From Nageia nagi (Eukaryota > Pinophyta): a stretch of 64,000 nucleotides of DNA. Below the pieces are notes generated by a model. That model was not told where the DNA came from. It worked only from the letters and a program-made list of their open reading frames with translations, and did no database searches. Positions 35,120 through 47,487 of this stretch are shown piece by piece. Every line of letters begins with the position of its first letter. The stretch's first letter is position 1. The stretch is taken from NCBI GenBank assembly GCA_050084985.1, contig JBITNC010000001.1:214334001-214398000 (forward strand), in the 5' to 3' direction. The position numbers and the translations under genes are program-made.

Positions 35120-35164
35120 TTCCTATTTTAGCTTAATCAACTAGGGAGATCTTAGACATGACAT

Positions 35165-36650
35165 AATGGCTTTAGGTGAAGGGTTGTTTCAAATAAAGCT
35201 CCATTATTTGAAGCACCAACTATGCTTTTTGAAGAGTTAGGATGTAGACTTATCTTAGTGGCTTGGGATACAAGATTTGGGAGGCCAAAAAAATGGATAT
35301 ACCATATGCCTACATGCTAAGGGTTAATGAAGTGATCAATGTGATTAGAGGCCTCAAAGAAAAGATTGAAGACTCAATCATTATGAAAAAGGTATTACAG
35401 TTATTTTCTCAAAGATTTGATTCAAAGGTTTCTGTTATAGAAGAAGTAAAAGATTAAAATGCTTCTAGTATGGATGAAATTCATGGTTCACTAACAACCT
35501 ATGAAATGAGAATAGGTAAGTTCAAATCCATAGATAGGAAAGCTACTTTCAAAGCAAATAAAACTATAAAAGAAAAATAGGGGTCACAAGAAGAAGAATA
35601 TTTAGACAAATTAGAAGCACACTTTGTTAGAAATATTAAAAATGGAAAAGTAAAATACAAAGAAAAATTTCCTTTAAAATGTTTCAATTATGGAGGTGTA
35701 GGTCATTTTATAGTGAAAGTTCACATAGAGAGAGAAGTGGTTGGAAGATAAAATTGAATTTTAGAAAAGGTAATTTCAAGAAGAAAAGTTTTATTTCTAA
35801 GAACAATAGTTTATCAAAAGATAGCTCAAATGAAGACTCAAAAGAAGAGTTTGATAAATATCTTTTCATGACATTTGAAGAGGAAAAATAGGAAATAAAA
35901 TAAAAATTGGAAGAAGAAATTGAAAAAGTCTATCTAGAATGATAACTAATTGTAATTATATATAGAAAGGAAAAGACATAGAAAAACTTCTCAAAAATAT
36001 GATGATGCAAATTAAATCATTATAAGCTTAAAAGTGTAGGTAGAAAAAATGTAAAAAATAACTAAGGATCTTGAAGAATAGCTCACTACTAAAGTTGACT
36101 ACTACAACAAATTGGAAGCAAAGATTACAGGGTTGAGTAATCAACTAGAAGAGATGAGTCATAATGTTAGTGGTATCATAAACCTAAGAAAAGATCCTTA
36201 GATAAAATGCTAAAGTGCTAAATATAATAAAATATTAAATTTGGTCTAGGTTTTGAAGAAGGAAAAACCTTTAAATATATAGATAAAAAATTAGAAATCA
36301 AGGAAGAAAAGAAATTGGTCAATCAAGCAAAACTATCTTATGCAAGGCAAAATAATACTACTATAAATGATATGAATTTGGATAATGATGGATTCACACA
36401 TGTAGCACATCAAAGGAGAAGAAGATTTCTAACACCTAATATAACATGGCAAATCCCACAACCTAGGTTCACTCAATACTTTTTTAATTATTATTTTAAG
36501 TGTAATGGGTATGGACTTAGAAAATTTGAGTGCAAATATAATATAAGTCTAAGAAAATTTTCAAGTAGAAACACATTTACACCATTAATGGATTATGCTA
36601 TACAATGTTATAATTGTCACAACTATGGTCACATTGTATGAAACTATAGG
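35165..36650 (+). pseudogene. Element D gag with several zinc knuckles
   Basis: Starts near ATG 35166. Copia gag blocks: VLQLFSQRFDSKVSVIEEVK at 35390-35455 and SMDEIHGSLTTYEMR near 35470-35512. First zinc knuckle near 35672-35715, CFNYGGVGHFIVKV (one Cys reads Tyr, the last reads Val). A coiled-coil stretch follows (EEKLTTKVDYYNKLEAK-like, about 36070-36130). In 36315-36641 two more knuckle-like motifs appear, FKCNGYGLRKFECK and CYNCHNYGHI. Three knuckles is more than most Copia gags have. Confidence 0.83.
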
Positions 36651-36859
36651 ATTACATTCTCTTCTAATCAATTTCAATGAAGATCTTTTTAGTCACAAGG
36701 CATGAGACAAAATACAAATATTCTAGAGAGATAGGTACAATAAATAAAATAGGAAGAGATAATGTAAGAAACTAAGATAGGTATCAAGAAGGAATGGAAA
36801 GAGAAGGAAAATTCAAAAGAATAGAAAGAATCCTTGATAGTACAAACAACTCTCAAAGC

Positions 36860-37140
36860 ATAAGATAAACCTACTTCATGAATACTAGATAATGGATGCT
36901 TAAGTCATATGATAGGTGATAAATAAAAAATTAAAAAGTTACAACAATATGGAGGTTCAATCAAATTTAGGAACAATTATGGAGAAAATATAGTTGATAA
37001 AGGTACATTTAAGATAAATGATTGTAAAATTAGATATGAAGAGGTTTTATTTGTGATTGATCTAAAACATAACTTATTCATTATAAGTTGGATTTGTGAT
37101 AGAGGTCATGATGTGATTTTTAAAAAGTAAAGGTGCAAAA
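36860..37140 (+). pseudogene. Element D aspartic protease
   Basis: ILDNGCLSHMIGDK near 36880-36920 corresponds to the Copia active site WILDSGCSSHMTGD; Ser of DSG reads Asn. Downstream blocks FRNNYGENIVDKGTFKIND and KHNLFIISWICDRGHDVIFK (about 36965-37125) match the usual order. Confidence 0.88.
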
Positions 37141-37239
37141 TCATATGAGTAGACAATGGTAAATTGGTAATAGTTGGCATAAGGACTTTTAGAAATTTGT
37201 ATACACTAATAGAGACTTAAAAGGGATCATGCTTATGTA

Positions 37240-38110
37240 GAAAGGAGGATGAAGATTGGATTTGGCATAAGAGGCTTAAACACATTAGTTTTAATAACTT
37301 AGTCAAAATTAGTTCAAAGGGGGAAATTCAAGATATTTTAAGTATCATGAAACCACCAAATAGTATTTGTTCTTAATGTCAAAAGGATAAGCTAACTAGA
37401 TCCACTTTCAAGATAAAGGAGTATTATTCTATCAAACTCCTAGAGCTTGTTCATACTGATTTATGTGGTCCTATGAGGATGTAAAGTATAAATGGGGATA
37501 AGTACTTCATGTTATGAATAAATGATTATTATAGGATGATATGGATATTATTTTTGAAACATAAGTTAGAAACACTTGAAAAATTTGAGACCTTTAAGAA
37601 TCAAGCAGAAAATTAAGCTAGGAGAAAGATCAAATGTTTGAGATTAAACATAGGAGGTGAGTTTATTTTAGATGATTTCAATGAGTTTTATCATAAGTTT
37701 GGTATTAGGAGATAAATTTTTGTAGTAAGAAAACCTCAAAAAATGGTGTGGTAGAAAGAAATAATAGGTTAGTTCAAGAAATGGCACAAATAATGTTGAT
37801 AAAAAGCAATATAGCTAATAGATTTTGGAAATAAAAAGTCTACATGATGGTTTATATTCAGAATAGGTGTATGTTGAGGCCTCATGAGAATAAGACACCC
37901 TATGAGTTATGGTTAAAAAAAAAGGTATCAAAAAGATACTTCAAATTCTTTAGAAGTAAGTGCTACATCAAGAGGTAAAAATAAAATCTTGGCAAGTTTG
38001 ATGATAGAGCAGATGAAGGTATATTCCTTAGTTACTCAATAAAAACTAAGACTCAAGAAAATTATTGAGAGTGTGGATGTTTAGATTGATGAGATGTGAA
38101 TACCTCCAAA
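37240..38110 (+). pseudogene. Element D integrase with GAG-pre-integrase domain
   Basis: WHKRLKHISFNNLVKISSKG near 37261-37320 is the GAG-pre-integrase block with the zinc-binding histidines. LVHTDLCGPMRM near 37447-37482 holds the first catalytic Asp. GGEFILDDFNEFYHKFGI near 37653-37706 carries the second region (usually SDxGGEF). GVVERNNRLVQEMAQIML near 37748-37800 contains the catalytic Glu. NRCMLRPHENKTPYELW near 37862-37912 and a C-terminal KFDDRADEGIFLSYS near 37992-38036 complete it. Confidence 0.9.
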
Positions 38111-38339
38111 ATTAAATGATGAATTTTTTTTATTTATCAAGAATACATCAAGGTAAACAAGGTAGAGGAATAACTAGAAAAGCAACTAAAGAGTGGCTTC
38201 AGTAACTCACATAGTGATTTAGAAATGGAAGGAAACCAAAAATATAAAATAGGTAAATGGAAAAAGGATCATTAGAGTGAAAAATAATTAGAGATCTAGA
38301 TACTGGAGTTTAGTTAAAGAGAAAAACAATAAGAATACA

Positions 38340-39080
38340 TTCCCTTCTTTCAATTATAGAACCAAAGAATGTTGCAAAGGTAAGTTAGGATGAGAGTTGG
38401 ATCAAGGCAAAGGATGAGGAGTTAGACTACATTGAAAAGAATAAGATTTGGGAGTTGGTACCAAAGCCTAAGAAAAAAAATGTGATTGGCACCAAGTGGA
38501 GTTTTTGTAATAAGCTTAATAAATATAGGAAGTGATAAGAAATAAAGCAAGGTTGGTTTGCAAAGGGTATGCTTAGTTTGATGGTATTGATTTTGGAGAA
38601 GCCTTTGATCCTATGGATAGATTAGAGGCTGTTTGAATACTTCTTACTTTGGCTATGTACAAGAACTTCAAGTTTTATCATATGGATGTAAAATTAGAAT
38701 TTTTGAATGGAAATATTGAGGAGGAAGTCTACATTTAGCAACTATATATATTTTAGATAAGTAAGAACCCAAAATTTATGTGTAGACTAAAAAATGCACT
38801 TTGTAATATAAAATAGGCACCTCAAGCATGGTACTCTAGGCTTGATGCATATATTCATTAGTAGGGTTTCAAAAAAGGTATGGTAGATAGTAATATCTAC
38901 ATTAAATCTAAAAATAATCAAGTTATCATTATGGTTTATGTTGATGATATTATTTTTGAAGGTAAAAAGGATGAAATATGTAAAGACTTTACTAACCAGA
39001 TGCAAATAGAGTTTGAGATATTGATGATAGATGAACTTTTATATTTTCTTGGTTTGCAAGTTAATTAGTTGAAGAATGGC
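38340..39080 (+). pseudogene. Element D reverse transcriptase
   Basis: Begins with AKDEELDYIEKNKIWELVPK near 38406-38465 (family pattern W..A...E...L..N.TW.LV) and VIGTKWSFCNKL near 38483-38517. The active-site block at 38880-39068 is open and reads VIIMVYVDDIIFEGK, with both catalytic aspartates of YVDD kept, followed by FEILMIDELLYFLGLQV. Frameshifts lie between the blocks. Confidence 0.9.
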
Positions 39081-39389
39081 ATTTTTATTTCTCAAATCAA
39101 GTATGTAAAGGAAATGCTAAAAAATTTCACTATGGAGGATTGCAAGCCCAAGAGCACTCCTATGATGATAGGTTGCAAGCTTAACAAGGATGATAAGTCC
39201 CCATAAGTGGATCAAACTATGTACAAGTTAGTCATTGGGAGCTTATTATATCTAATAGTTACTAGAATTGACATACTTCAAGCAATGTGCATGGTTGCAT
39301 GATTTTAGACCAATCCAAAGGAGACACATATGATCATAGTAAGGAGGATATTTTAGTTTCTCAAAGATAAAATGGACTATGGCCTATGG

Positions 39390-39890
39390 TATACTAAAGG
39401 GAAGGATTTCACACTCATTTATTTCTCAAATGTATATTGGGAAGGGTGTGTAGATGATATGAAGAGCACCAATGGTAGTGCTTTCTACTTGGGCAATAAT
39501 CTTTTTGGTTAGCATAGTAAAAAATAAGAATCAGTATCATTTTTTATAGTGGAAGCACAATACATAGTAGTGACATCATGTTATACATAGGTTATATGGA
39601 TTAAAAAAAAGATGAAGGATCTAGGTATTTATATCACTAAGCCCATTTTAGTTATGTGTGATAACATAAATGTGATCAATATTTCAAAGAATTTAATCAT
39701 GCATTAAAAAATGAAACACATTACCATTTGGTACTATTTCTTGAAGGAAAAGGTTGTATAAGGAGAGGTAAAGTTATAATTTATTCTCATATAAGAGAAA
39801 GTATAATATATCTTCACTAAACCATTACCTAAGGAAGTTTTTGAGTACCTATAAATGAAATTGGGAGTGGTGACATTACCTAAGAACTAA
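39390..39890 (+). pseudogene. Element D RNase H
   Basis: STNGSAFYLGNNLFG near 39468-39512 (usual STSGYVFLLGGGAISW), EAQYIVVTSCYT (about 39553, with the catalytic Glu), PILVMCDNINVINIS with Asp (about 39642), and the C-terminal YIFTKPLPKEVFEYL then KLGVV near 39807-39870. The end motif is typical of Copia polyproteins. Confidence 0.88.
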
Positions 39891-40094
39891 CTAGCTTTTG
39901 GGTGCATAATCTCATGGAGAGTAACTGTGTAGTTTCTTATATTTTTGCTCTTGTATAATTATGTTCTCTTATATACGAATTTACACCTAAGTATGATGTG
40001 TATGGAATCAGGGGGAGTCCAAGGAACCCCTTTATATATTTATTGTTAAAGGGGGAGAAGAGTAATAGGTTTTTGCATGTGTTGCTAACAATTT

Positions 40095-40107
40095 CAAATG
40101 AGGAGAT
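40095..40107 (+). other. Polypurine tract of element D
   Basis: Purine-rich AAATGAGGAGAT precedes the TGTTGAG of the 3' LTR; related elements have AAGGGGGAGAT here. Confidence 0.75.
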
Positions 40108-42102
40108 TGTTGAGTATGATGCAATGGTGTTTTCATTATTGTTAGCATGATGATATTAGTGTGTATATTTTTTCCATGGTTTCATGTGTCAAAGTAATGA
40201 TGTAAATAAGATATGCAAAGTTGTTAAACACTAAATAAATAAAGGGACCAAAAGTGGTCATGAGATACCAAAAGCTATCAAGGGTGCCAAAACATAAATG
40301 GAAGATGACAAATGGCCAAAGATGATTTGGATCAATTTTTAGGGTGATAACAAAGTTACATGTAACATTTGAATGGTTAGATTCCATGTTAGTTCAATTT
40401 CATGCATTATAGATTTTGGAGTAGTCAAAAATTTGGGTGATATTAGCTTTATGCAAGTCAAATTACAAGAAAATGGTAATGAGTCAATGGCTATATTTTA
40501 AATTAGATATAGTAATATATACCAAGAATATGTGGTTCAAATTTTAGATCAAGGAGATGATTAAGGTAGAAATGGTGCAAGATGCAAAATGCAACTTTGT
40601 AATTTTCCTAGTTCTGAGCATAATTTTTGGCTATCATGGAAATAGTTAGATGGTTATTTCGAGCTCTTGAAGTCTTCAAATTTGAAATTTAAATTTTTTT
40701 ACATGTAAAACTTGGTGATATGAGTAATTATTATTTTTTTTTAATTTTTCTAGAAATGCCTTGAAGTATAAGAAACATAAATATGCACAAAACTAAGCAT
40801 GTGAAGTGTTTGACAAAATGCCTATAAAATCTTTGTTGGAGGCCACTTTATGAGACATGCTATATATAATATATGATAAATTAGACCTTAAAATTTGTAT
40901 TAAATGTATTTGGTTATATGGAGAATACATGGTATAGATTTTGTATTAAAATGTGCATCTAGTAAGAAGTTATAGCTCATTGAAAATGCCTCTAGAGATC
41001 TTTTTTCCTATTTTCCTAGCTTTGGCATATGAATTGTTTGACAAAATGCCTTTATAGTTTGTATGAGAAAATTTAATTAAGTCTTGCACTACATAGGGTT
41101 GTAATGTGTATAAAAAAATGTCCAAATAAATTTTAGTGGTAAGGAAAAAGGAATATTAGGTATTGTTTGATGAAATGCTCCTCCTTTTATTTTATGACAT
41201 GTGGCATATTAAATTAGCTATTACACAAATGAAAAATATATGAAATGTATAGTGGAGAAATATAAAAACACAAAAATTGATTATTGTCAATTAATTTTTA
41301 GAGAACCCCATGAATGATGTGAAGATAAAAATAGAAGATATATTACCTAAAAAAATAAAAGAAGCATGAGCTATGTAATTTTTATTTTTGGGTGTGCAAC
41401 AAGGAAATGAATAGATGATACATTCTTTGAGTACCCAAAAAAAGATGTTTTAGATTAAATAAGTAACTAATATAGTATCTTGATATTTAGAATAATGTCA
41501 ATTCTTAATTCAAGAGTAACATATGCAATGATTCAAGAGCATATTATCAATAATCAACTTTTATTTTTCTTTGTGACAAGGAAATGGTTAATATTTTTGG
41601 TGTTATAGAGCCATTTTTTTATTTATTTTTTGTACAAGTGTGAGAAATGTGTGTGGAGTATTTATGAGATTAATTGAGGAAATAGAAGAGTGAGAAAAGG
41701 TAGTATTTTGAGTTAGATCATTTAGGATCTTGTTTTAACTATAATAAATCCTTTATCTTCTTTTTTTGAGTTCATCAAGTGGGTACTTGGAGAGAGGGGT
41801 TGATTCTCCTTATAGTTGGTGCTATAAAATAATAGGGTAGTTTATGTTATTCCTTATAGTGGGTGCTTGAAAAATATTATAACATATTTATGGATAAATT
41901 TTGATTAGAGTCCAATTAGTCATTTCTAAGGATGTAGTCAAACTAGTGAACCTCATTACATATTATGTTGTGTGTTATTTTTGATTTGCTTGCTCATTTA
42001 ATTTCAATTTTACATTGCCTTGATTTCAAAAGTAAAAAAATTGTATTTAGTTTTTAGACACATTGATTCAACCCCCATCTTAGTGTCACATTAAGTTCAA
42101 CA
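40108..42102 (+). repeat. 3' LTR of element D
   Basis: About 1995 bp, TGTTGAGTA to TTCAACA, aligned with the 5' LTR with substitutions and indels. Its end is followed by TACAT, the second target duplication copy. Confidence 0.93.
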
Positions 42103-42990
42103 TACATCATTATCCTTTGAATTCATTGATAAAATACTAGAGAAAGAAAATGTGACCAAGTAGGGAATAAAGATAATTACAGTCTTACCAAGAAAAACTT
42201 TAAATATTAATAGTTGGCTAATCTTGGAGGAGGAAGATAAGTTGTTTCAAGTTTTGCATTCAAATACTAATTCTTTTAGTTGGTATTATTTATATATGAA
42301 AGGGATATATCAAGGCATATGCACTCATCATATTTATACAAATGAATCCAAACCTATTGAATAACCTTCTAGAAGAGTTAATCTAGCATTCAAGGATGTG
42401 ATACAAGATGAAATTGAAAATTTACTCCAAGTAGATTTCATTTATCTAATATCTAACAAGATATGGGGTTATCCTTTGGTTATGATTCCCAAGAAGTATG
42501 GGAAGTGGAGAGTTTGTATGGATTACAAATCTTTAAACAAAGCTACTTTTAGGGATCACATCCATCTAAATTTCATTGATTAGGTACTTCACAACCTTCA
42601 TGGAAAAAAATATTTTTTATTTCTTAATGGGTTTAGTGGATATAATTAAATTTATATTGCTAAAGAGGATCAAGAAAAAATTACTTTTACCTATGCATGG
42701 GGTATATTTTCCTACAATATGCTTCCCTTTCACCTATGTAATGCACCTATTACTTTCTAAAGAGCTATTTTTACATTTGTTTATAATTTGGTTAACAATA
42801 GTGTAGAATTATATATGGATGATTTCATAGTTTATGTAAATTCTTATGAGGAGGTACTACATAATTTAGAAAGGGTATTACAAACATTTGAAATCCATAA
42901 CCTCTCTTTAAGTTATGAAAAATATTTCATGCTAGTTCAAGAAGAAATTGTATTAGGTCATCATAAGACGTATAGCAAACAATCTTATGA
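42103..42990 (+). pseudogene. Element E reverse transcriptase
   Basis: The element E polyprotein resumes after D. Blocks: DEIENLLQVDFIYLISNKIW (42407-42466), VMIPKKYGKWRVCMDYKSLN (42479-42538), DHIHLNFID, then after frame shifts KYFLFLNGFSG near 42605 and ITFTYAWGIFSYNMLPF near 42678-42730. The catalytic box YMDDFIVYV at 42813-42840 has both aspartates, and EEIVLGH closes the domain near 42950. The sequence and the preceding protease fit Athila-like elements. RNase H, which should follow, is missing. Confidence 0.9.
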
Positions 42991-43079
42991 TAGAATATAT
43001 GCCAACTTAATTCTCTAATAAATAAAAGAATGCTATTATAAAATAGATTTATTCATTAAAATGGATTGATTATATTCTA

Positions 43080-44200
43080 TTTAAGTTTGTACTAGATCAT
43101 ATCCTTCATAGATGTATTCAAAAATATGAAATCTTTAACATCTTTTGAGCATGTCATGATAAGCCAACTAGAGAACATTATCCAAAAAAAGAATAATTAA
43201 TAAGATTTTATGGATATGATATTATTGGCCTTTTTGGTACAGAGATGCGAAGAGGTATGTAGACCAATTTGATCAATGTTAATGCATGGAAAATCCTACA
43301 ACATCCACTTAAATGTCATTACATAATTCATGGGTGATGGAACCATTTAAATAGTGGGGAATTGAATTTATAGGCATAATCAACCCACCATTATAAGGGA
43401 AGAAGCATATTATACTTTGCACTAATTATGTAATAAAATAGGAAAAGGTTTATGCTCTTCCTAATGCAAAGGAAGAAAATGTAATAGATTTCCTTTATAA
43501 TAATATTATGTAAATATTTGAGCTCCACAATTTTGAGTTTTAGACTAAGGCCATTAATTCATGTCCAATAGGATAAGGAATTTTATGGAATACTATCAAA
43601 TACATCACAATAAAGTCTCACCTTATCATCCATAAAGTAATGACCAAGTGAATATCACTAATTAGAAATTAAAGAACATTTTGATAAAGATAATAACCTC
43701 ACATCAAAAGGATTGAGTTACTTGATTATCTAAAGTTGTTTGGTCACACAATATCATCTAGAAATATATGACTAATTTTACACCATATGAGTTATTCTAT
43801 GGTAAGAAACCTCTTTTTCCTATTAAATTTGAAATTAAAACTTTGAGAATAACAATCGAAGTTGGTCTAGACTTAACTAAAATTTAGAAGAATAGAGTGC
43901 TATAATTAAATGTGATAGATGAGATTTGGTAAGATATTTTTGATCAAACTAAAATTATTCAGTAATAAAAAAAATAATGGAATGATAAATATGTATGAAA
44001 TATCTATTTTTTTCCATAAAGATAGGTGTTATTATTTCAATCTAGATACTAAGATTTCTTAGTCAAACTTCAGACTAGGTGGCTTGGACCTTACCAAATT
44101 CTATAAGTGTTTGATAATGGCATAGTAAGGTTACAAAATATAGATGGATCTTGATGAGTTTTACTTATTAATGGACATTAAATTCAACCTATATACTTTT
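43080..44200 (+). pseudogene. Element E integrase
   Basis: Begins about 120 bp after the RT with HRCIQKYEIFNIF, then ACHDKPTREHY near 43157-43190 (zinc-finger region). RDAKRYVDQFDQC near 43242-43280, then WGIEFIGIINPPL near 43357-43395 (first catalytic Asp reads Glu). ALPNAKEENVIDFLYNNIM near 43456-43511, DKEFYGIL near 43574, TGFTPYELVYGKK-type FTPYELFYGKKPLFPIKFEI near 43770-43830, and the C-terminal QTRWLGPYQI-like and NGTVRLQNIDGS-like pieces near 44070-44155. Frames shift several times. Confidence 0.88.
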
Positions 44201-47200
44201 CCATTAACAAAGGAGGAGTTTACCAAAAAATTTGGTAGTGGAAAACATGCGCTTGATTAAGGAAGGATCTTCTTCCTAAATCTCACCTTCTTGATCAATA
44301 ATAGATATCCATTAATGAAAACTAATATTACAAAATGATTAGCTCATTTCATACTTTTGGTAGAATACAAGAATAATCAGGAAGGTGTCAATTTACCTAT
44401 AATTTCTACTAGGGTGCAAACTTTTCTATTCATCTATAAGTCTAATCTATTCTTAGAAAAAAATACTAGTCAACTGTGAATTTTTTTTTACATCCTATTG
44501 ACTTTCTTTTGAATGATCAATACAATTCTTAATGTATATTCTGTGGTTACCATGCTCATTTTTCAACATAGAGTCATGCTTCAAAATAATATTTTTCACA
44601 ATTTGATTATTATTCTAGAATTGTATTAATAAGGTATATACTTAGTTTTATTTCCTATAGTATTGATGCCATTCCACATGTTCAATTTATATCCATCCAA
44701 AATTCTACTTTTTTAGTCAACATAAAAATTCACCAATTCCATCCATGCTATTCTTATATAAAGTGCTCTAGGGACCACATTCTAGAGATCTAATTATTAG
44801 CTAATAGAGAAGTCTATAGAAAATTTTATATCTAATTTGATGGACCTTTGAATTCACATATTTCTAATTTCTATTGACACCATCATTTTTGTGTATGGAT
44901 TTCTATGTAATGATGAAAATTTACTAGAAAGACACCATTTGAAGGCCTTATTTCATAAATTTCATTCTTAAGATGAAGAAGAACTTGATGTTTATGCCAT
45001 ACTAGGGAAAATTTAGGGCACTAAATGTAGTTAGCTTCCTTCACCATGGGATGAAGTTGCAAAATGCATGATGAAGTATTTGATAAGAGAGGGTTAATTT
45101 CAAAGTCTCATGGGACATTATTTAAAAATACTCATCTTTCTAAGGTATGGGCCTCTAAATATTTTCAATATTCTTGAGTATTTGTATGGTAGATTACATA
45201 AAATGGATACAAATATTAGACTAGATAGATCTAATAAATTAAATTATCATGGATTAGTTACATTATTATGTATAGAATATTTCATGCAATAGGTAGATGG
45301 TCCAAGGAAATAAGAAATTTTTCTAGGTAAACCTTTAGATGACATAGCTAAATCCTCCCATAAACTAGCCTAAATTACACCTAATAATGAGTTAAGGCAC
45401 CCTAAGATGAGTCTTTCAATTTGAACATCAATGTGGTATTGAATTAGACATATATTACTAAATTTATCACCCAGTCATTTAACCCTAATGATAGTCCTTT
45501 ACTTGATAATCCTCGATGTGTAACCTATTCAAAGATTGCTCAAACCATAGATGAATTTATTAAGGATGTAGAGGATTATAATTTTCATACTCATGTCCTT
45601 TTTAAAATATTTATAACACCTCAACCAAGTTGAAAATATAGCAAGGAACCAAAAGGCCAAAATGAGGAAACTATTAATTTGGTACTAGATATGGAGATAG
45701 AAAGAAAGGGCACTCAATAAACATGAATATAAACCTTTAAGATATGAATGGATTTATTTTTTGAAAAATATTTTTAGATGAATAATCTAGTGTAAATAAT
45801 GGATCTTTCTCAAAGAAACATTTCATAATAAAGGATGAGGACATAATATATAAAATAGCTCATGAAGATATTTTAGAAATGGGGTTTAAAGATAATCAAA
45901 ATTTTACTATGGAGGAATAAGCATATAAAGCAAGATAAGAATCAAAGGAACCTATAGAATAGATTACAAAACATAAGGATGTGGATATTAATGATTTAGT
46001 TATTGTATCAAATAGAATAGAGCATACACCTTTAGATATTATCACCAAAGCTACCATAAATATTTCATCCAATGAAGATAAAACTATGTAGGTGTTGTTG
46101 GAGGAATAAAAAAAATACCAACAATAAATTAATAAAAGAAAAATATGTGTTAGAATAGAGGTACAAAGAATTAGAGGTATAAAATACCAAGATAATAGAA
46201 AAAGAAGCTTTGATTGATAACTTAGATGTAAAGTTGAGCCAAATTTAAGAGAAGCAAAAGGATTATGAAGAATAACATACCCAAACTAAACCTCTACTTC
46301 ATTTCCTCTAGGATGCGCAAGATAAGGTAGAAATGTTTTGAAAAGAAAATGAAATATTAAAAGCACTTCTTTAAGAAGCCATGAACACTTCAACTAAGGG
46401 TAAGGAATTAGTTAAAACTCTAAAACAAATAAGATACAATTTTCTAAGACACTATAGGCCATCACCAACGCTCTTCAAGAACAAAAAAAATATTCAAATA
46501 TTTAAATAAACATAATGAAGAATTATTTTAGGATAATTTTTCAAATCAAGGGAATGAATAAGTAGTATAATAATTAAAGAAAGAAAATGACATGATAAAA
46601 TATACTAAATTAGATGTATGTTGTAAGTTTGAAGAGGTAATTCAAATAAGGAAAGCATCATCTATGTATAGCATGTAGCTCAAGGAGAAGTATTTTAGGT
46701 GGCAAGTCAAAAGAATTCAAAATGGACATCCCTATCTAATGGAGGATGAAAAGGAATATGTAAGTGCTTACATCAACTCTTCAAAGGATGATAAATTTTT
46801 AATATTTAAATATTTCCTACATGGGTTCTTTCTTAGCTCATACATTTATTTTGTGCCTAATATTTACGTTGGAGAAGTTCATATTCAAAATTTTGTATCT
46901 ATTTTGATTAATCATGATAAATGGAAGCAAGATTTGGGTTTGTTACAACAAAGAAAAGTTTAAGATAGTTTTCCAGTAAGAGTAGAACCTATGTTTCCCC
47001 AAGTCTTTGTAAAGAAGTTCCATTATTTAAGGTAATGCATATACATTTAATAGACTATTAGGAAACTATTAATACATTCTATGAATAAGCTTTAGAGATT
47101 TATGTAACTAGATAGAGGTTAGAAAATGAAGAACATAGGCATAGGGATACTATTTACCTACAAAACCTTGAGTGGGCATACAACAAAGATCTAATATTGA

Positions 47201-47473
47201 GCAAAATAATCTAGAAAAATATTTTTACATGGATCAAAATAAAGTACAAACCATCCTCATTATGGTATCTAACTCATAAAATGATGTAATTTAGAGATTA
47301 GGAGACTAGGGTAAGACTAACTATGGGACATACTTTCAATGAGGGAAATTTGGAGGATAGAGAGTAGGAATCCATAAACCCATATAATTTTATTAAACTT
47401 ATTTAGTAATAACATAGATGACCATTCAGGAATAACATCATAGTTTTAGTTGCTACAAGAGTAGCAATGATTT
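44200..47473 (+). pseudogene. Extra 3' coding region of element E, function unknown
   Basis: About 3.3 kb between integrase and the 3' LTR, the position of the env-like or accessory ORF in Athila-like elements. Coding-like stretches: 45050-45300 (GHYLKILIFLRYGPLNIFNI), 45780-46080 (DVDINDLVIVSNRIEHTPLD), a glutamate/lysine-rich coiled-coil part (about 46090-46720), and the open 46739-46963 with YVGEVHIQNFVSILINHDKW. No signal peptide, fusion peptide or transmembrane pattern is convincing, so I do not call it env. Sequence between these blocks is too decayed to read. Confidence 0.55.
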
Positions 47474-47487
47474 AAGTCAGGAGGAAA
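47474..47487 (+). other. Polypurine tract of element E
   Basis: AAGTCAGGAGGAAA directly before the 3' LTR. Confidence 0.7.

Larger units (their letters stand above)
33023..42102 (+). mobile_element. Element D: Ty1/Copia retrotransposon with about 2-kb LTRs
   Basis: LTRs 33023-35102 and 40108-42102, inverted repeat TGTTGA/TCAACA, target duplications CACAT and TACAT. Internal order: initiator-Met primer site, gag, protease, integrase, RT, RNase H. Integrase before RT defines Ty1/Copia. A polypurine tract GAGGAGAT precedes the 3' LTR. It interrupts the polyprotein of element E between protease and RT. All frames carry many TAG stops. Confidence 0.93.

Noticed and set aside
44200-47473. Calling the element E 3' region an envelope gene
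   Set aside because: Only its position suggests env; no signal peptide, cleavage site or transmembrane segment could be read.
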